From: Desulfosporosinus orientis DSM 765 | GTDB taxonomy: Bacteria; Bacillota; Desulfitobacteriia; Desulfitobacteriales; Desulfitobacteriaceae | Reading direction: 5' to 3' | Assembly: GCF_000235605.1 (NCBI RefSeq) | Contig: NC_016584.1 | Span: 856,001-920,000, forward strand | Length of the DNA stretch: 64,000 nucleotides | Shown: positions 41,530 to 50,312 of the stretch, in pieces | How the letters are laid out: every line of letters begins with the position of its first letter | How positions within the stretch are numbered: position 1 is the first letter of the stretch | Notes under the pieces: model-generated | The model's input: only the letters and a program-made list of their open reading frames with translations | Told to the model about the DNA's origin: nothing | The model's database searches: none | Made by a program: the position numbers and the translations under genes

Positions 41530-42462
41530 ATGATTGCAGTGTATAATACTCGCAACAATACAATGATTGAAACCGGCAGGCCAGAGGAAAAAGGATCCTG
41601 GATCAACATGGTTAATCCAACGGAAGAGGAAATTGCCAATATCACTAAAGCAATTAATCTCGAAGGGGATTATTTCATCAAAGATGCTTTAGATGATGAA
41701 GAACGCCCTCATATCGAAATCGAAAACAATCAGATCTTAGTGATTATTAACGTGCCTATTATTCAAAATTCGCGAGTTATCTACGAAACTATTCCCTTGG
41801 GGATTATTCTCACTGAGGAACATTTTGTAACAGTATGCCTGCAGGAAGCAGAGGTTTTAAAAGAATTTGTCAGTGGCAAAGTGCGGAGCATGGAGACCTA
41901 TAAAAAGACGAGATTCTTATTTCAAATTCTCTATAAGAGCGCTTCACTTTACCTGTCTTTTCTCCGTGACATTGATAAGAAAACCAATGAAATTGAATTG
42001 GCTTTGCATAAATCCATGAAAAATAAAGAACTGATCGGACTGTTAAACCTGCAAAAGAGTCTGGTCTATTTTACCACTTCCTTGAAATCCAATGAGCGGG
42101 TTATGGAAAAGCTCTTGAGAACCAAGGTCTTAAAACTATATGAAGAGGATGAGGATTTGCTGGAGGATGTCATTATCGAAAATAAACAGGCTGTGGAAAT
42201 GGCGGAAACCTACAGCAACATTTCCAGCAGCATGATGGACGCCTTTGCCTCAATCATTTCCAATAACCTGAATATGGTCATGAAGTTTCTGGCCTCAATC
42301 ACCATCATTTTAGCCCTGCCGACCATGCTGGCCAGTTTCTTTGGCATGAATGTAAAAGTCCCCTTTCAGACCTCTGATTACGGTTTTGCCATTGTAGTAG
42401 GGATGTCTGCTGTCCTTTGCTTTGTCGGAGTTGTTTTTCTGGCTAAGAAAGAGATGTTTTAG
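41530..42462 (+). CDS. CorA-family divalent metal transporter
   Basis: A 310-residue CorA-type channel for Mg2+ or other divalent cations. The long N-terminal cytoplasmic domain is followed by two membrane helices at the C-terminus (about residues 252-272 and 283-303) joined by the signature GMN loop (FFGMNVKVPF). Length and layout are normal for the family. The start is ATG at 41530 behind GTGGAGGGCGG. The nuclease-helicase gene begins 29 bases downstream; a functional link is not evident. Confidence 0.92.
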   Translation: MIAVYNTRNNTMIETGRPEEKGSWINMVNPTEEEIANITKAINLEGDYFIKDALDDEERPHIEIENNQILVIINVPIIQNSRVIYETIPLGIILTEEHFVTVCLQEAEVLKEFVSGKVRSMETYKKTRFLFQILYKSASLYLSFLRDIDKKTNEIELALHKSMKNKELIGLLNLQKSLVYFTTSLKSNERVMEKLLRTKVLKLYEEDEDLLEDVIIENKQAVEMAETYSNISSSMMDAFASIISNNLNMVMKFLASITIILALPTMLASFFGMNVKVPFQTSDYGFAIVVGMSAVLCFVGVVFLAKKEMF

Positions 42463-42491
42463 TAAATTAAGATTCAGGAAGGAATATTTCC

Positions 42492-44849
42492 ATGGCGGCG
42501 ACGATCAAAACATCCGTACGCAATTTAGTGGAATTTGTGCTCAGGCGCGGCGATTTGCAGCCGGTTTCCATCGGCTCTTCCCGGGCTGTGGAAGGGATAA
42601 AAGTTCATCAATACATCCAGAAAAGCGGCGGGGATGATTATCTGCCGGAAGTCATGCTGAGCTATGTTTACCAGTCCGGGGAGGCGGCTTTGGAAATCAA
42701 AGGCCGGGCGGACGGCCTTATCCTGAAGGCAGACTGCCCTTGTATTGATGAAATTAAAACCACCTCCCTGGATTTAAATCTTATCGATGAATTCTTTAAT
42801 GAGCTGCACTGGGCCCAGGCTCAGTGCTATGCCTTTATGTATGCCAGGCAGGAGGGCTTGGAATTAATGGAGGTCCAGCTCACCTATGTCCAGCTGGACA
42901 CAGGTCAAGTCAAACAATTTGCCAGGCGCTCTTCTTTGGCTGAGCTGGAGGAGTTCTTCCGTTCCCTGGCGGAGGACTACTTGAACTGGGCCAGGCAAAG
43001 GCACGCCTGGATTGCCCTGAGGAACGAGAGCATTAAAGCCCTGGAATTCCCTTTCCCAAGCTACCGGGAGGGACAGCGGGAACTGGCGGTGGCCGTTTAC
43101 CAGACCATCAAACACAGTCAGAAATTATTTGCCCAAGCCCCTACGGGTATCGGCAAAACCTTGGGCACCTTGTTTCCGGCTTTAAAGGCTCTGGCAGAGG
43201 GTCAGACTCTGCAAATCTTTTATCTGACAGCCAAGACCATTACCCGGACGGTTGCCGAAAAGACCTTAGCAGATTTGCAGGATGAAGGATTGGAGATAAA
43301 GCCCTTGACCTTAACCGCCAAGAGCAAGGTCTGTTTTCTGCCGGAGGTGTCCTGCCTGCCTGAGGATTGCCCCTATGCCCGGGGCTATTATGACCGGGTG
43401 CGGGGGGCGATTGAGGATATCTTTAAGGAAAAAGCCTGGAGCCGGCCGGTGATTGAAGAGTTCGCCCGGAGACATTATCTTTGTCCTTTCGAATTTTCCT
43501 TGGAAATGGCCAATTGGGCGGACGTGGTAATCGGCGATTACAATTATGTCTTTGACCCCCGGGTCTATTTAAGGCGATTTTTTCTGGAAGGGGGAGATTA
43601 CACCTTTTTGGTGGATGAAGCCCATAATTTAGTAGACCGGGCCAGGGACATGTTTTCAGCGGAGTTGGGGAAGGAAGCCTGGCTGGAGTTAAAGCGCCTG
43701 ACGAAGGAGGATGACCTGACCTTGAGCAAAAGCTTGGCAAAAGTCAACTCTGCTCTGGTCCAAGAGAAGAAAATTCACAACGAAATCAGTGTTAACGGCG
43801 AGTCGGTGGACAAAGCCCTGCCTGCCAAGCTCCTCCAGGCTCTGAAGGCGTTTATTAAAGCAGCAGAGTCTTTTTTAAAAACCAATGAGCAGTCCTTTCC
43901 CTGGCAGGACCGGCTGCTGGATCAGTATTTTCTGGCCTTGAATTTTGTCAGGACAGGGGAAAGCTATAATGAGCGTTATGTTACCTATAAGCAATTGACC
44001 AAAGAGGATTTCAGGATTAAGCTTTTCTGTCTGGACCCCTCGGAACGTTTGAAAGAAGCCTTGGACAGGGGACGGGCGGCGGTGCTCTTTTCCGCCACAC
44101 TGAGCCCAATGGATTACTTTATGCAGGTTTTAGGCGGGGAAAAGACCTCCTATAAACTTAAATTAGTCTCGCCCTTCCCGCCGGAGAATCTCTGTTTGCT
44201 TATTAATGATGGAATTTCGACGAAATACAAATACCGTGAGACTACTTATGATCAAGTTGCTGAGGCAATTTCGGCAGCCCTTCGTTACAAAACGGGAAAC
44301 TATTTGGTTTACTTTCCATCCTATCAATATCTGCAGGAGGTTTTCCTCAGGTTTAAGGAGCACAATCAGGATATAGAGTGTTTATGTCAAAGCACAGGAA
44401 TGGGAGAAGAAGAAAAGGAAGAGTTTCTATTAAAATTTTCACATAATCCCCGTCAAACTCTGGCAGGTTTTGTATTGATGGGGGGGATTTTTGGTGAAGG
44501 GATTAATCTTATCGGAGACCGCCTCTGCGGAGTCATAGTTGTAGGCGTTGGTTTGCCTCAAATTTGCCAGGAACGGGAGATTATCCGCTCTTATTATGAA
44601 AAGTCAAGTCATCAGGGCTTTGAATTTGCCTATATGTATCCGGGGATGAACAAAGTTCTGCAGGCTGTAGGAAGGGTCATTCGAACTGAGAAGGATCGAG
44701 GGATTGCTTTACTTATCGACGAGCGTTTTTCTAAAGTATCCTATAAAAAGTTGTTTCCAGAAGAATGGAAAAAGATTCATTATTGCAGGACTGTTGACGG
44801 TATCCTAACTGCGCTAAAGGACTTTAAACCGAGCCATCACCATCTTTAA
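42492..44849 (+). CDS. DinG/XPD-type DNA helicase with N-terminal PD-(D/E)XK nuclease domain
   Basis: A 785-residue protein joining a RecB/Cas4-like nuclease (residues about 1-185) to a superfamily 2 Rad3/XPD-like helicase. The nuclease part shows GRADG followed by IDEIKTT (D...ExK) and the AQCYAFMYA (QxxxY) motif. The helicase part shows APTGIGKTLG (Walker A), an Fe-S-like cysteine group C-x6-C-x5-C around VCFLPEVSCLPEDC, VDEAHN (DEAH) and the C-terminal QAVGRVIRTEKDRG motif VI. It probably unwinds and trims DNA in repair. The start is ATG at 42492 behind AGGAAGG. Its 3' end overlaps the convergent gene at 44824-45192 by 26 bases. Confidence 0.9.
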   Translation: MAATIKTSVRNLVEFVLRRGDLQPVSIGSSRAVEGIKVHQYIQKSGGDDYLPEVMLSYVYQSGEAALEIKGRADGLILKADCPCIDEIKTTSLDLNLIDEFFNELHWAQAQCYAFMYARQEGLELMEVQLTYVQLDTGQVKQFARRSSLAELEEFFRSLAEDYLNWARQRHAWIALRNESIKALEFPFPSYREGQRELAVAVYQTIKHSQKLFAQAPTGIGKTLGTLFPALKALAEGQTLQIFYLTAKTITRTVAEKTLADLQDEGLEIKPLTLTAKSKVCFLPEVSCLPEDCPYARGYYDRVRGAIEDIFKEKAWSRPVIEEFARRHYLCPFEFSLEMANWADVVIGDYNYVFDPRVYLRRFFLEGGDYTFLVDEAHNLVDRARDMFSAELGKEAWLELKRLTKEDDLTLSKSLAKVNSALVQEKKIHNEISVNGESVDKALPAKLLQALKAFIKAAESFLKTNEQSFPWQDRLLDQYFLALNFVRTGESYNERYVTYKQLTKEDFRIKLFCLDPSERLKEALDRGRAAVLFSATLSPMDYFMQVLGGEKTSYKLKLVSPFPPENLCLLINDGISTKYKYRETTYDQVAEAISAALRYKTGNYLVYFPSYQYLQEVFLRFKEHNQDIECLCQSTGMGEEEKEEFLLKFSHNPRQTLAGFVLMGGIFGEGINLIGDRLCGVIVVGVGLPQICQEREIIRSYYEKSSHQGFEFAYMYPGMNKVLQAVGRVIRTEKDRGIALLIDERFSKVSYKKLFPEEWKKIHYCRTVDGILTALKDFKPSHHHL

Positions 44850-45192
44850 CAAACTGAATGGCCTGATCAAACACGGATTCATCCACAATAGCAGCTAAAA
44901 CAATATCCCGGCCGGAAATGGGATTTTGATCTCCATCGCTCATACCGCTGGCGCTGACATCAGCAGATGCTAAGACACCAGTATCCCGGCCCTCACTGGC
45001 CCCTAGAGTTAAAGTTGCTTGGCTGGTCATCTCAGCTGTCCCGGGGCTGGAAAGTTGGTCTGCGCTTCCCAGGGGATATTTATGAAACCGATCTATCTGA
45101 ATATCATTAACTCCCAAGCTTTTAATTTGCTCTTGTACTTTACGAGCGTCTTCAGGACTTTTAAAATAAGCGATGATATTTTTTTCTCCCAT
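44824..45192 (-). CDS. Small stress-protein-like protein (DUF1269/YflT-type fold suspected)
   Basis: A 122-residue protein on the minus strand. KNIIAYFKSPEDARKVQEQIKSLGVNDIQIDRF at the start and DIVLAAIVDESVFDQAIQFVKDGDGSV at the end look like a repeated ferredoxin-like beta-alpha-beta fold found in short general-stress proteins that act on paired helices. The middle is Ser/Gly/Ala-rich and probably flexible. It has a good ribosome site, AAAGGAG, 8-9 bases before ATG (reading the minus strand). It converges on the helicase gene and overlaps its last 26 bases. Its function is unknown; in spore-formers similar proteins are often under stress or sporulation control. Confidence 0.75.
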   Translation of the reverse strand: MGEKNIIAYFKSPEDARKVQEQIKSLGVNDIQIDRFHKYPLGSADQLSSPGTAEMTSQATLTLGASEGRDTGVLASADVSASGMSDGDQNPISGRDIVLAAIVDESVFDQAIQFVKDGDGSV

Positions 45193-45292
45193 TATTATTT
45201 ATCTCCTTTACAAAAGTCAGTAAGTTTGTTTATAAAATGTACTAAATCTCTTGAATTTATCCATAAATATAAAGATTAATGAGGTTGAATTC

Positions 45293-45718
45293 ATGATTAC
45301 TTATTTCTTACCTATTGTTTTGGTGGTTACTTCAAATATCGTCTATCATGTCTGCCAAAAGTCTACCCCGCAAACGGCGAACCCTTTTTCTGCGTTATTA
45401 ATCACTTATCTAACAGCAGCATTGTTGACTCTGGTTGCTTTTCCTTTTTATAAAACAGATAAAGGTTTTTTTCAGTCCTTTAGTGAATTAAATTGGACAA
45501 GTTTCGCCTTAGGTGTGGCCATCGTCGGACTGGAAATGGGAAATTTACTGGCATACAGAGTGGGATGGAACATCAGCGTCGGTTCTCTGGTCTCTAATAT
45601 TATCCTTGCAGTAATGCTTATTCCGGTGGGTATACTCTTTTATAAAGAGGGATTTGCCCTTAACCAGATCTTTGGAGTTGTATTTTGCCTGATTGGCTTA
45701 ATTCTTATTAATAAATAA
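45293..45718 (+). CDS. Small EamA/DMT-type membrane protein
   Basis: A 141-residue protein with five likely membrane helices, about half the size of a standard drug/metabolite transporter, hence one EamA-like domain. The helices are ITYFLPIVLVVTSNIVYHV, ALLITYLTAALLTLVAFPF, FALGVAIVGLEMGNLLAYRVG, VGSLVSNIILAVMLIPVGILF and IFGVVFCLIGLILIN. Small paired DMT proteins act as dimers. I chose ATG at 45293; a frame from 45251 lacks a ribosome site. It stands between a minus-strand gene and mutY; the substrate is unknown. Confidence 0.8.
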   Translation: MITYFLPIVLVVTSNIVYHVCQKSTPQTANPFSALLITYLTAALLTLVAFPFYKTDKGFFQSFSELNWTSFALGVAIVGLEMGNLLAYRVGWNISVGSLVSNIILAVMLIPVGILFYKEGFALNQIFGVVFCLIGLILINK

Positions 45719-45749
45719 TTGACGTTAACACCATAGGAGAAGACATAAA

Positions 45750-46982
45750 ATGAAGGCTTTTATTGACCATGACCACATGGATATGCTTCAGGACCAGAAC
45801 CTTTGTACACGTTTGCTTAATTGGTATAATGCGAGCCATAGAGATCTGCCCTGGCGGAAAACAGGCAATCCCTATGCCATATGGGTATCCGAAGTGATGC
45901 TGCAGCAAACCCAAGTGAAAACGGTTATTCCTTATTATGAACGATTTCTTCAGCGCTTTCCCAGTGTAAATGAATTGGCAGCTGCTGACCTTGAAGATGT
46001 ATTGATGGTTTGGAGCGGGTTAGGATACTACTCGCGGGCCCGCCGTTTGTGGGAGGGTGCCAACTATATCCTGCAGCACCTTAATGGACAGATGCCCGGA
46101 GATTATGATGGGCTGCTCCGGATTCCGGGGATTGGAGATTATACAGCCGGTGCTATTGCCAGCATTGCCTTTGGGCAAAGAATTCCGGCAATTGATGGCA
46201 ATGTTAAGCGTGTATTGTCACGTCTTTTAGCCTGGAATGAGCCGGTAGAGACGGTCCGAAGCCTTCGCCGCTTTAAAGAGCGTTTGCTGGCATGGCAGTC
46301 CGTAGAGAACCCGGGAGACTTTAATCAAGCTTTAATGGAACTTGGGGCAATGGTATGTACTGCGGCCAAGTCAGCTTGTGGATGCTGCCCCCTGGCAGAT
46401 GTTTGCAGAGGATTCTTAGGAGGGGAGGCTTTGCTTTACCCGCTGAAAAAACCCAAGACACGGCGTAAAGACATAACCCGGCTGACCTTTGTTTTGCGAA
46501 AAGGGAATAAAATCTATGTGCAGAAACGGCCGGCCAAGGGATTATTAGCCGGGCTATGGGAATTTCCCGGTTCAGAAATCGAGGATTCAGACGGGCAAAG
46601 CCCTAATGATGGATTGCCGGATATTTCCCGGGATGAGTACATGGTTCATTTTCAAAAGGCACTTGCTGACAGAGGTTTTGATCTTTTGGCGGAAGAGCAA
46701 TTCCGGCGAGGCGTGATTTTACACGGGCCAATCTGGTATACTTTTAGTCATCGCCGCTGGAAAATTATTTGGGTGATCATTGATTTGCCTGAACCAAGGA
46801 GTCCTTTCCCACTGCGGGAAACAGAAGGGGACTATAGTTCAAATTCAAAAGATGAGTATTCAGAGATAAGTCGCTGGGTATCTTTGGAAAACAGCGGGCA
46901 GACTCCTCTCCCAGTTGCCTTTAGTGGTATCTATGAATCTTTGCAATCAGAGTTAACCTCCTCACTGCAGGAGTTGGAATAG
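45750..46982 (+). CDS. mutY: A/G-specific adenine DNA glycosylase
   Basis: Removes adenine mispaired with 8-oxoguanine. 410 residues. The HhH-GPD domain shows LPWRKTGNPYAIWVSEVMLQQTQV with the catalytic Glu and IPGIGDYTAGAIASIAFGQRIPAIDGNVKRV with the catalytic Asp. The Fe-S cluster loop follows: C-x6-C-x2-C-x5-C in CTAAKSACGCCPLADVC. The C-terminal third is the NUDIX-like domain that recognises 8-oxoG. The start is ATG at 45750 behind TAGGAG. The first 15 or so residues are longer than usual; a later start cannot be excluded. Confidence 0.95.
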   Translation: MKAFIDHDHMDMLQDQNLCTRLLNWYNASHRDLPWRKTGNPYAIWVSEVMLQQTQVKTVIPYYERFLQRFPSVNELAAADLEDVLMVWSGLGYYSRARRLWEGANYILQHLNGQMPGDYDGLLRIPGIGDYTAGAIASIAFGQRIPAIDGNVKRVLSRLLAWNEPVETVRSLRRFKERLLAWQSVENPGDFNQALMELGAMVCTAAKSACGCCPLADVCRGFLGGEALLYPLKKPKTRRKDITRLTFVLRKGNKIYVQKRPAKGLLAGLWEFPGSEIEDSDGQSPNDGLPDISRDEYMVHFQKALADRGFDLLAEEQFRRGVILHGPIWYTFSHRRWKIIWVIIDLPEPRSPFPLRETEGDYSSNSKDEYSEISRWVSLENSGQTPLPVAFSGIYESLQSELTSSLQELE

Positions 46983-47066
46983 ATTATATATTGTATACTT
47001 AATCTGAAGTAGTTGAATGTAAGACTGTGTCTATGTTAATTTAAATCTATAAACCTATGAATAATA

Positions 47067-47130
47067 GAGCAAAGGCGCTCAGATTAATCGATTACTTGAA
47101 TAAGTGCGGTTGTTTTGAGTGCTTTTTATT
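47067..47130 (+). promoter_or_regulatory. ANTAR-type hexaloop overlapping an intrinsic terminator, glnA leader
   Basis: GAGC-[AAAGGC]-GCTC (47067-47080) is a 4-bp hairpin with a six-base loop that has A at position 1 and G at position 4, the ANTAR target rule. The same bases AAAGGCGCTCA (47071-47081) can pair instead with TGAGTGCTTTT (47116-47126; two G-U pairs), forming a terminator that runs into T residues. The two folds exclude each other. The downstream gene at 48632 encodes an ANTAR protein. A second upstream hexaloop was not found. A TATAAT at 47215-47220 could be an internal promoter that bypasses the switch. Confidence 0.55.
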
Positions 47131-47271
47131 ATCCTGTTTTAAGGACTAAGTAATAGGTTTTGAACAAATCGAATGCTGGCTATAGTTCTGTGGCTATAAA
47201 TTAGGTTTCCTTGATATAATAAGACTAATTTAAAGATTTGTTCTAGTTACTTTGGAAAGGAGAGTACCACC

Positions 47272-48597
47272 TTGCATTTTTCAAAAGAAGAGTGTCTTAA
47301 ATTTGTGAATGAAAATGATGTGCGGTTTATTCGCCTGCAGTTCACGGATATCTATGGAAGCGCGAAGAATATTGCAATCACCGGAAAACAGTTAGCCAGT
47401 GCTTTCGAAAACGGAGTCATGTTTGATGGCTCGGCTGTTCCGGGCTTTACGGGGATTGAAGCCTCGGATATGTTCCTCTTTCCCGATCCCACAACCTTTT
47501 CGATTATGCCCTGGAGGCCGCAGCAAGGTAAGGTCGCCAGAATTATCTGTGATGTCAAGAATCCTGACGGTTCTCAGTTCGAGGGGGACTCCCGCTATAT
47601 TCTGAAACGGACTTTAAAGAAAGCTCAGGATTTGGGTTATACCTTTGACGTCGGTCCGGAATGCGAGTTTTTCATGTTTTTTAATGACGACAATGGCATG
47701 CCGACAACCAAAACTCACGATACAGCCGGTTATTGTGACTTAGCCCCTATTGATTTGGGGGAAAACACCCGCCGGGAAATTTGTTTCGTTTTGGAGGAAA
47801 TGGGCTATGAGATAGAAACCTCACACCATGAATCCGCTGCCGGACAGCATGAAATTGATTTCAGATATGCAGATGCTTTAACTGCCGCCGATAACATTGT
47901 TACCTTTAAAATGGTTGTTAAGATTATTGCCCAGCGCAATGGCCTGCATGCAACCTTTATGCCCAAACCCCTGCCCCATGTTAATGGTTCGGGGATGCAT
48001 ATCAATATGTCCTTGTCAAAAGATGGGCACAATCTTTTCAGTGCAGACAACAAGGTGGATCTTTCCGAAACAGCAAAGTTCTTTACAGCAGGTTTATTGA
48101 CTCATATTAAGGGAATAACAGCCTTTGCTAATCCCTTGGTCAATTCTTATAAACGCTTAAAGTCCGGCTATGAAGCCCCGGTGCATATTGCCTGGTCCCA
48201 TATGAACCGCAGCCCTTTGCTGCGGGTTCCGGCACCCCGGGGAGAGGGAACGCGGATTGAGCTTAGAAGTCCGGACCCATCCTGTAATCCTTATTTGACT
48301 CTGGCTTTGTTATTAGAAGCGGGAATGGATGGCTTGAACAAGCGCTTGTCTTTAATGGAACCTGTCAATGTCAATATTTATGAGTTAACGGCTGAACAGG
48401 AGGAAAAGCTGCAGCTGGACCGGCTGCCCTCAAACCTTCTCTTTGCCCTGGAAGAAATGAAAAAAGATCCTTTGATTAGGGCTACCCTGGGGGATCATAC
48501 CTTTAATAAGTATTTAAAGGCTAAGACCTTGGAATGGGAGGCCTACGACAGCACAATTCATGCCTGGGAGCTTGAAAAATATTTGAAACCATATTAA
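47272..48597 (+). CDS. glnA: Glutamine synthetase, type I
   Basis: Makes glutamine from glutamate, ammonia and ATP. 441 residues, the length of the GSI-alpha class that is controlled by feedback and protein partners instead of adenylylation. Visible marks are FDGSAVPGF near residue 45, DVGPECEFFMF with metal-binding Glu, HHESAAGQHEIDF, NGSGMHINMSL and NRSPLLRVPAPRGEGTRIELRSPDPSCNPY. The start is TTG at 47272 behind AAAGGAGAG. The leader upstream carries an ANTAR-type hexaloop/terminator, and the ANTAR gene follows by 34 bases, so expression is probably set by antitermination in response to nitrogen state. Confidence 0.96.
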   Translation: MHFSKEECLKFVNENDVRFIRLQFTDIYGSAKNIAITGKQLASAFENGVMFDGSAVPGFTGIEASDMFLFPDPTTFSIMPWRPQQGKVARIICDVKNPDGSQFEGDSRYILKRTLKKAQDLGYTFDVGPECEFFMFFNDDNGMPTTKTHDTAGYCDLAPIDLGENTRREICFVLEEMGYEIETSHHESAAGQHEIDFRYADALTAADNIVTFKMVVKIIAQRNGLHATFMPKPLPHVNGSGMHINMSLSKDGHNLFSADNKVDLSETAKFFTAGLLTHIKGITAFANPLVNSYKRLKSGYEAPVHIAWSHMNRSPLLRVPAPRGEGTRIELRSPDPSCNPYLTLALLLEAGMDGLNKRLSLMEPVNVNIYELTAEQEEKLQLDRLPSNLLFALEEMKKDPLIRATLGDHTFNKYLKAKTLEWEAYDSTIHAWELEKYLKPY

Positions 48598-48631
48598 TGG
48601 ACATTTTTCCCTGCTCAAAGGGGTGATCGTT

Positions 48632-49204
48632 GTGAGCGCAGGGAGTGTATTAGTCGTTTGCGGAAAAGCTGAAATGGCAAGCAGTATACAGGCTATGCTG
48701 ATTAAAGAGGGATTTTATCCTGTAAACTGCGCTCATTCAGCCAATGAAGCGCGCAGAAATTTTGTGAATACTTCATTGGATCTAGTCATCATTAGCACTC
48801 CGCTGCCTGATGAACATGGAACGGATCTGGTCTTCGATACCCATGAAAAAACAAACGCGGGAATCGTGGTCATCGCCAGACCGGAACATCTGCTGGATAT
48901 GCAATGCAGTCTTGAAAAAGTAGGTGCTTTGATTCTGCCTAAACCAATCAATCGCCTGACACTGCTCCAGACTACTCGTTTTGCTTTATCAGTGCGGAAT
49001 TCCATGGCTCAATTAATTAGTGAACGAGACAGTTTGAAGAAACGTATGGATGAACGCAAGGTACTTGAACAAGCCAAGTGGATTCTTGTTGAAAAGCTGA
49101 ATATGAGCGAACCGCAGGCCTTTCGTCTTATTCAGAAAAGAGCGATGGATACGAGGCTGTCCCAAGCTCTGGTTGCCGAAGAAATTATTAAGAAGTATAA
49201 ATAA
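48632..49204 (+). CDS. ANTAR-domain response regulator (NitR-like)
   Basis: A 190-residue RNA-binding antiterminator. The N-terminal part is a receiver-like domain (VLVVCGKAEMASSIQAML, DLVIISTPLPDEHGTDLVF); the usual phospho-acceptor Asp position reads Ser/Thr-rich and may be lost. A coiled coil (SERDSLKKRMDERKVLEQAKWILVEK) leads into the C-terminal ANTAR helices (MSEPQAFRLIQKRAMDTRLSQALVAEEIIKKY). I chose GTG at 48632 behind AAAGGGGTGAT; GTG at 48623 lies inside that ribosome site. It follows glnA directly, as in solventogenic clostridia, where such a protein acts on glnA. A strong hairpin at 49205 ends the unit. Confidence 0.9.
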   Translation: MSAGSVLVVCGKAEMASSIQAMLIKEGFYPVNCAHSANEARRNFVNTSLDLVIISTPLPDEHGTDLVFDTHEKTNAGIVVIARPEHLLDMQCSLEKVGALILPKPINRLTLLQTTRFALSVRNSMAQLISERDSLKKRMDERKVLEQAKWILVEKLNMSEPQAFRLIQKRAMDTRLSQALVAEEIIKKYK

Positions 49205-49238
49205 AAAGGGATACCCGGCGCATGCCGGGTATCCCTTT
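49205..49238 (+). terminator. Terminator after the glnA-ANTAR unit
   Basis: AAAGGGATACCCGGC (49205-49219) pairs perfectly with GCCGGGTATCCCTTT (49224-49238) around a GCAT loop; a 15-bp stem with a short T-run. Confidence 0.85.
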
Positions 49239-49369
49239 GACTTTAGATCGCTCTGCATCTATAATTCTACAAAAAGTCTGCTTTAGCAGGAGTCCGCAAG
49301 CTGCAGCGGGAATATAACAAGTTTAAGTGTAGAACGAGTACTTAAGATTAGACTGTGAGGAATGGGAGC

Positions 49370-49927
49370 ATGGATATAGTCATTGGGGTTTCAGGCGCAA
49401 CAGGAACTATTTATGCCGTCCACTTATTAAAGGCTTTAAAGGAGATCCCTGAAGTCAATACTCATCTGATCATGAGTGAATGGGCTAAGGAAAATTTAAA
49501 AATTGAGACCAGTTATTCTTTAGATGACATAGAATCCCTGGCAACGGTGGTCTATGACAACAGGAATTTAGGGGCGAAAACCTCCAGCGGTTCCTTTATT
49601 ACTCAAGGTATGGTGATTGTGCCTTGCAGTATGAAAACCCTGAGTTCTGTCGCTCATGGTTTTGACGACAATTTGATTGCCAGAACCGCGGGGGTGATGC
49701 TAAAAGAAGGAAGAAGGCTGATTTTAAGCCCCAGAGAGACGCCTTTAAGCCCCATTCACCTGGAAAATATGCTCAAGTTAGCGAGGATTGGCGTGAGGAT
49801 TCTCCCGCCTATGCCCGCATTTTATAATCATCCCCAGACCCTGGAAGACATAATTAACCATCACATTATGAAGATCCTGGATCAATTGGGCCTAGACTAT
49901 GCCCATGGCAAACGCTGGCAAGGTTAA
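49370..49927 (+). CDS. ubiX: Flavin prenyltransferase (UbiX/PadI family)
   Basis: A 185-residue enzyme that adds a dimethylallyl unit to FMN to make the prenylated cofactor of UbiD-type decarboxylases. The N-terminal IGVSGATGTIYAVHLLKAL is the FMN-binding signature; VIVPCSMKTLSSVAHGFDDNLIARTAGVMLKEGRRLILSPRETPLSPIHLENMLKL is the conserved core, and PPMPAFYNHPQT lies near the end. I chose ATG at 49370; the GTG at 49355 covers the ribosome site. No UbiD gene is nearby, so the partner decarboxylase is elsewhere. Confidence 0.93.
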   Translation: MDIVIGVSGATGTIYAVHLLKALKEIPEVNTHLIMSEWAKENLKIETSYSLDDIESLATVVYDNRNLGAKTSSGSFITQGMVIVPCSMKTLSSVAHGFDDNLIARTAGVMLKEGRRLILSPRETPLSPIHLENMLKLARIGVRILPPMPAFYNHPQTLEDIINHHIMKILDQLGLDYAHGKRWQG

Positions 49928-49957
49928 AGTAAAAATGGAAAATCATAAAAATTTTAC

Positions 49958-49986
49958 TTGACACCGGGATCACAATCAATTAAAAT
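49958..49986 (+). promoter_or_regulatory. SigA promoter of the serC T-box leader
   Basis: TTGACA (49958-49963), 17-base spacer, TAAAAT (49981-49986). The -35 box is perfect and the -10 box has one mismatch. It is followed directly by the T-box RNA. Confidence 0.8.
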
Positions 49987-49989
49987 CTA

Positions 49990-50312
49990 GATAATTCAAT
50001 GAGCTGAACACGATGAAGGGAAATTCCCTGTTCTTGGAGTCAAGAGAGCTGGCGGTTGGTGCAAGTCAGTCTGCAGAACTGAAGGATTCCGTCCCGGAGT
50101 GGCCGATGATGAGTTGTGACGGGTTCCGCCCGATAGCGCGGACATAAGTTGGCCGGTAGGCAACATGGGTGGCAACGCGGGAATAACCTCTCGTCCCTGA
50201 TAGGGATGAGAGGTTTAATTGTTTTTAAGCGTCAGTTTTCATGTGCCCGTTATCGGTTGGAACTTGGGTGGCACCGCGGAATACCCGCCCCAATACTGGG
50301 GTGGGTTTTGTT
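49990..50312 (+). ncRNA. Ser T-box leader with a second antiterminator/terminator module
   Basis: A tRNA-sensing leader. The Stem I region (about 50004-50106) contains AGAGAGCTGGCGGTTGGTGCAAG and a likely specifier TCC (Ser) at 50088-50090, six bases before GAG; the Phe T-box aligns at the same spacing. The first T-box sequence is GGGTGGCAACGCGG (50167-50180), followed by terminator AACCTCTCGTCCCT/AGGGATGAGAGGTTT (50185-50215). A second T-box sequence, GGGTGGCACCGCGG (50266-50279), and terminator CCCGCCCCA/TGGGGTGGG (50284-50305) follow without a second Stem I. Both have TGGC, matching the G discriminator of tRNA-Ser. It controls serC-serA; 152 further bases precede serC. Confidence 0.88.

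Noticed and set aside
47047-47066. CTAT...ATAG region as the second ANTAR hexaloop
   Set aside because: The loop is five bases (GAATA) or much larger, and lacks the A1/G4 rule.
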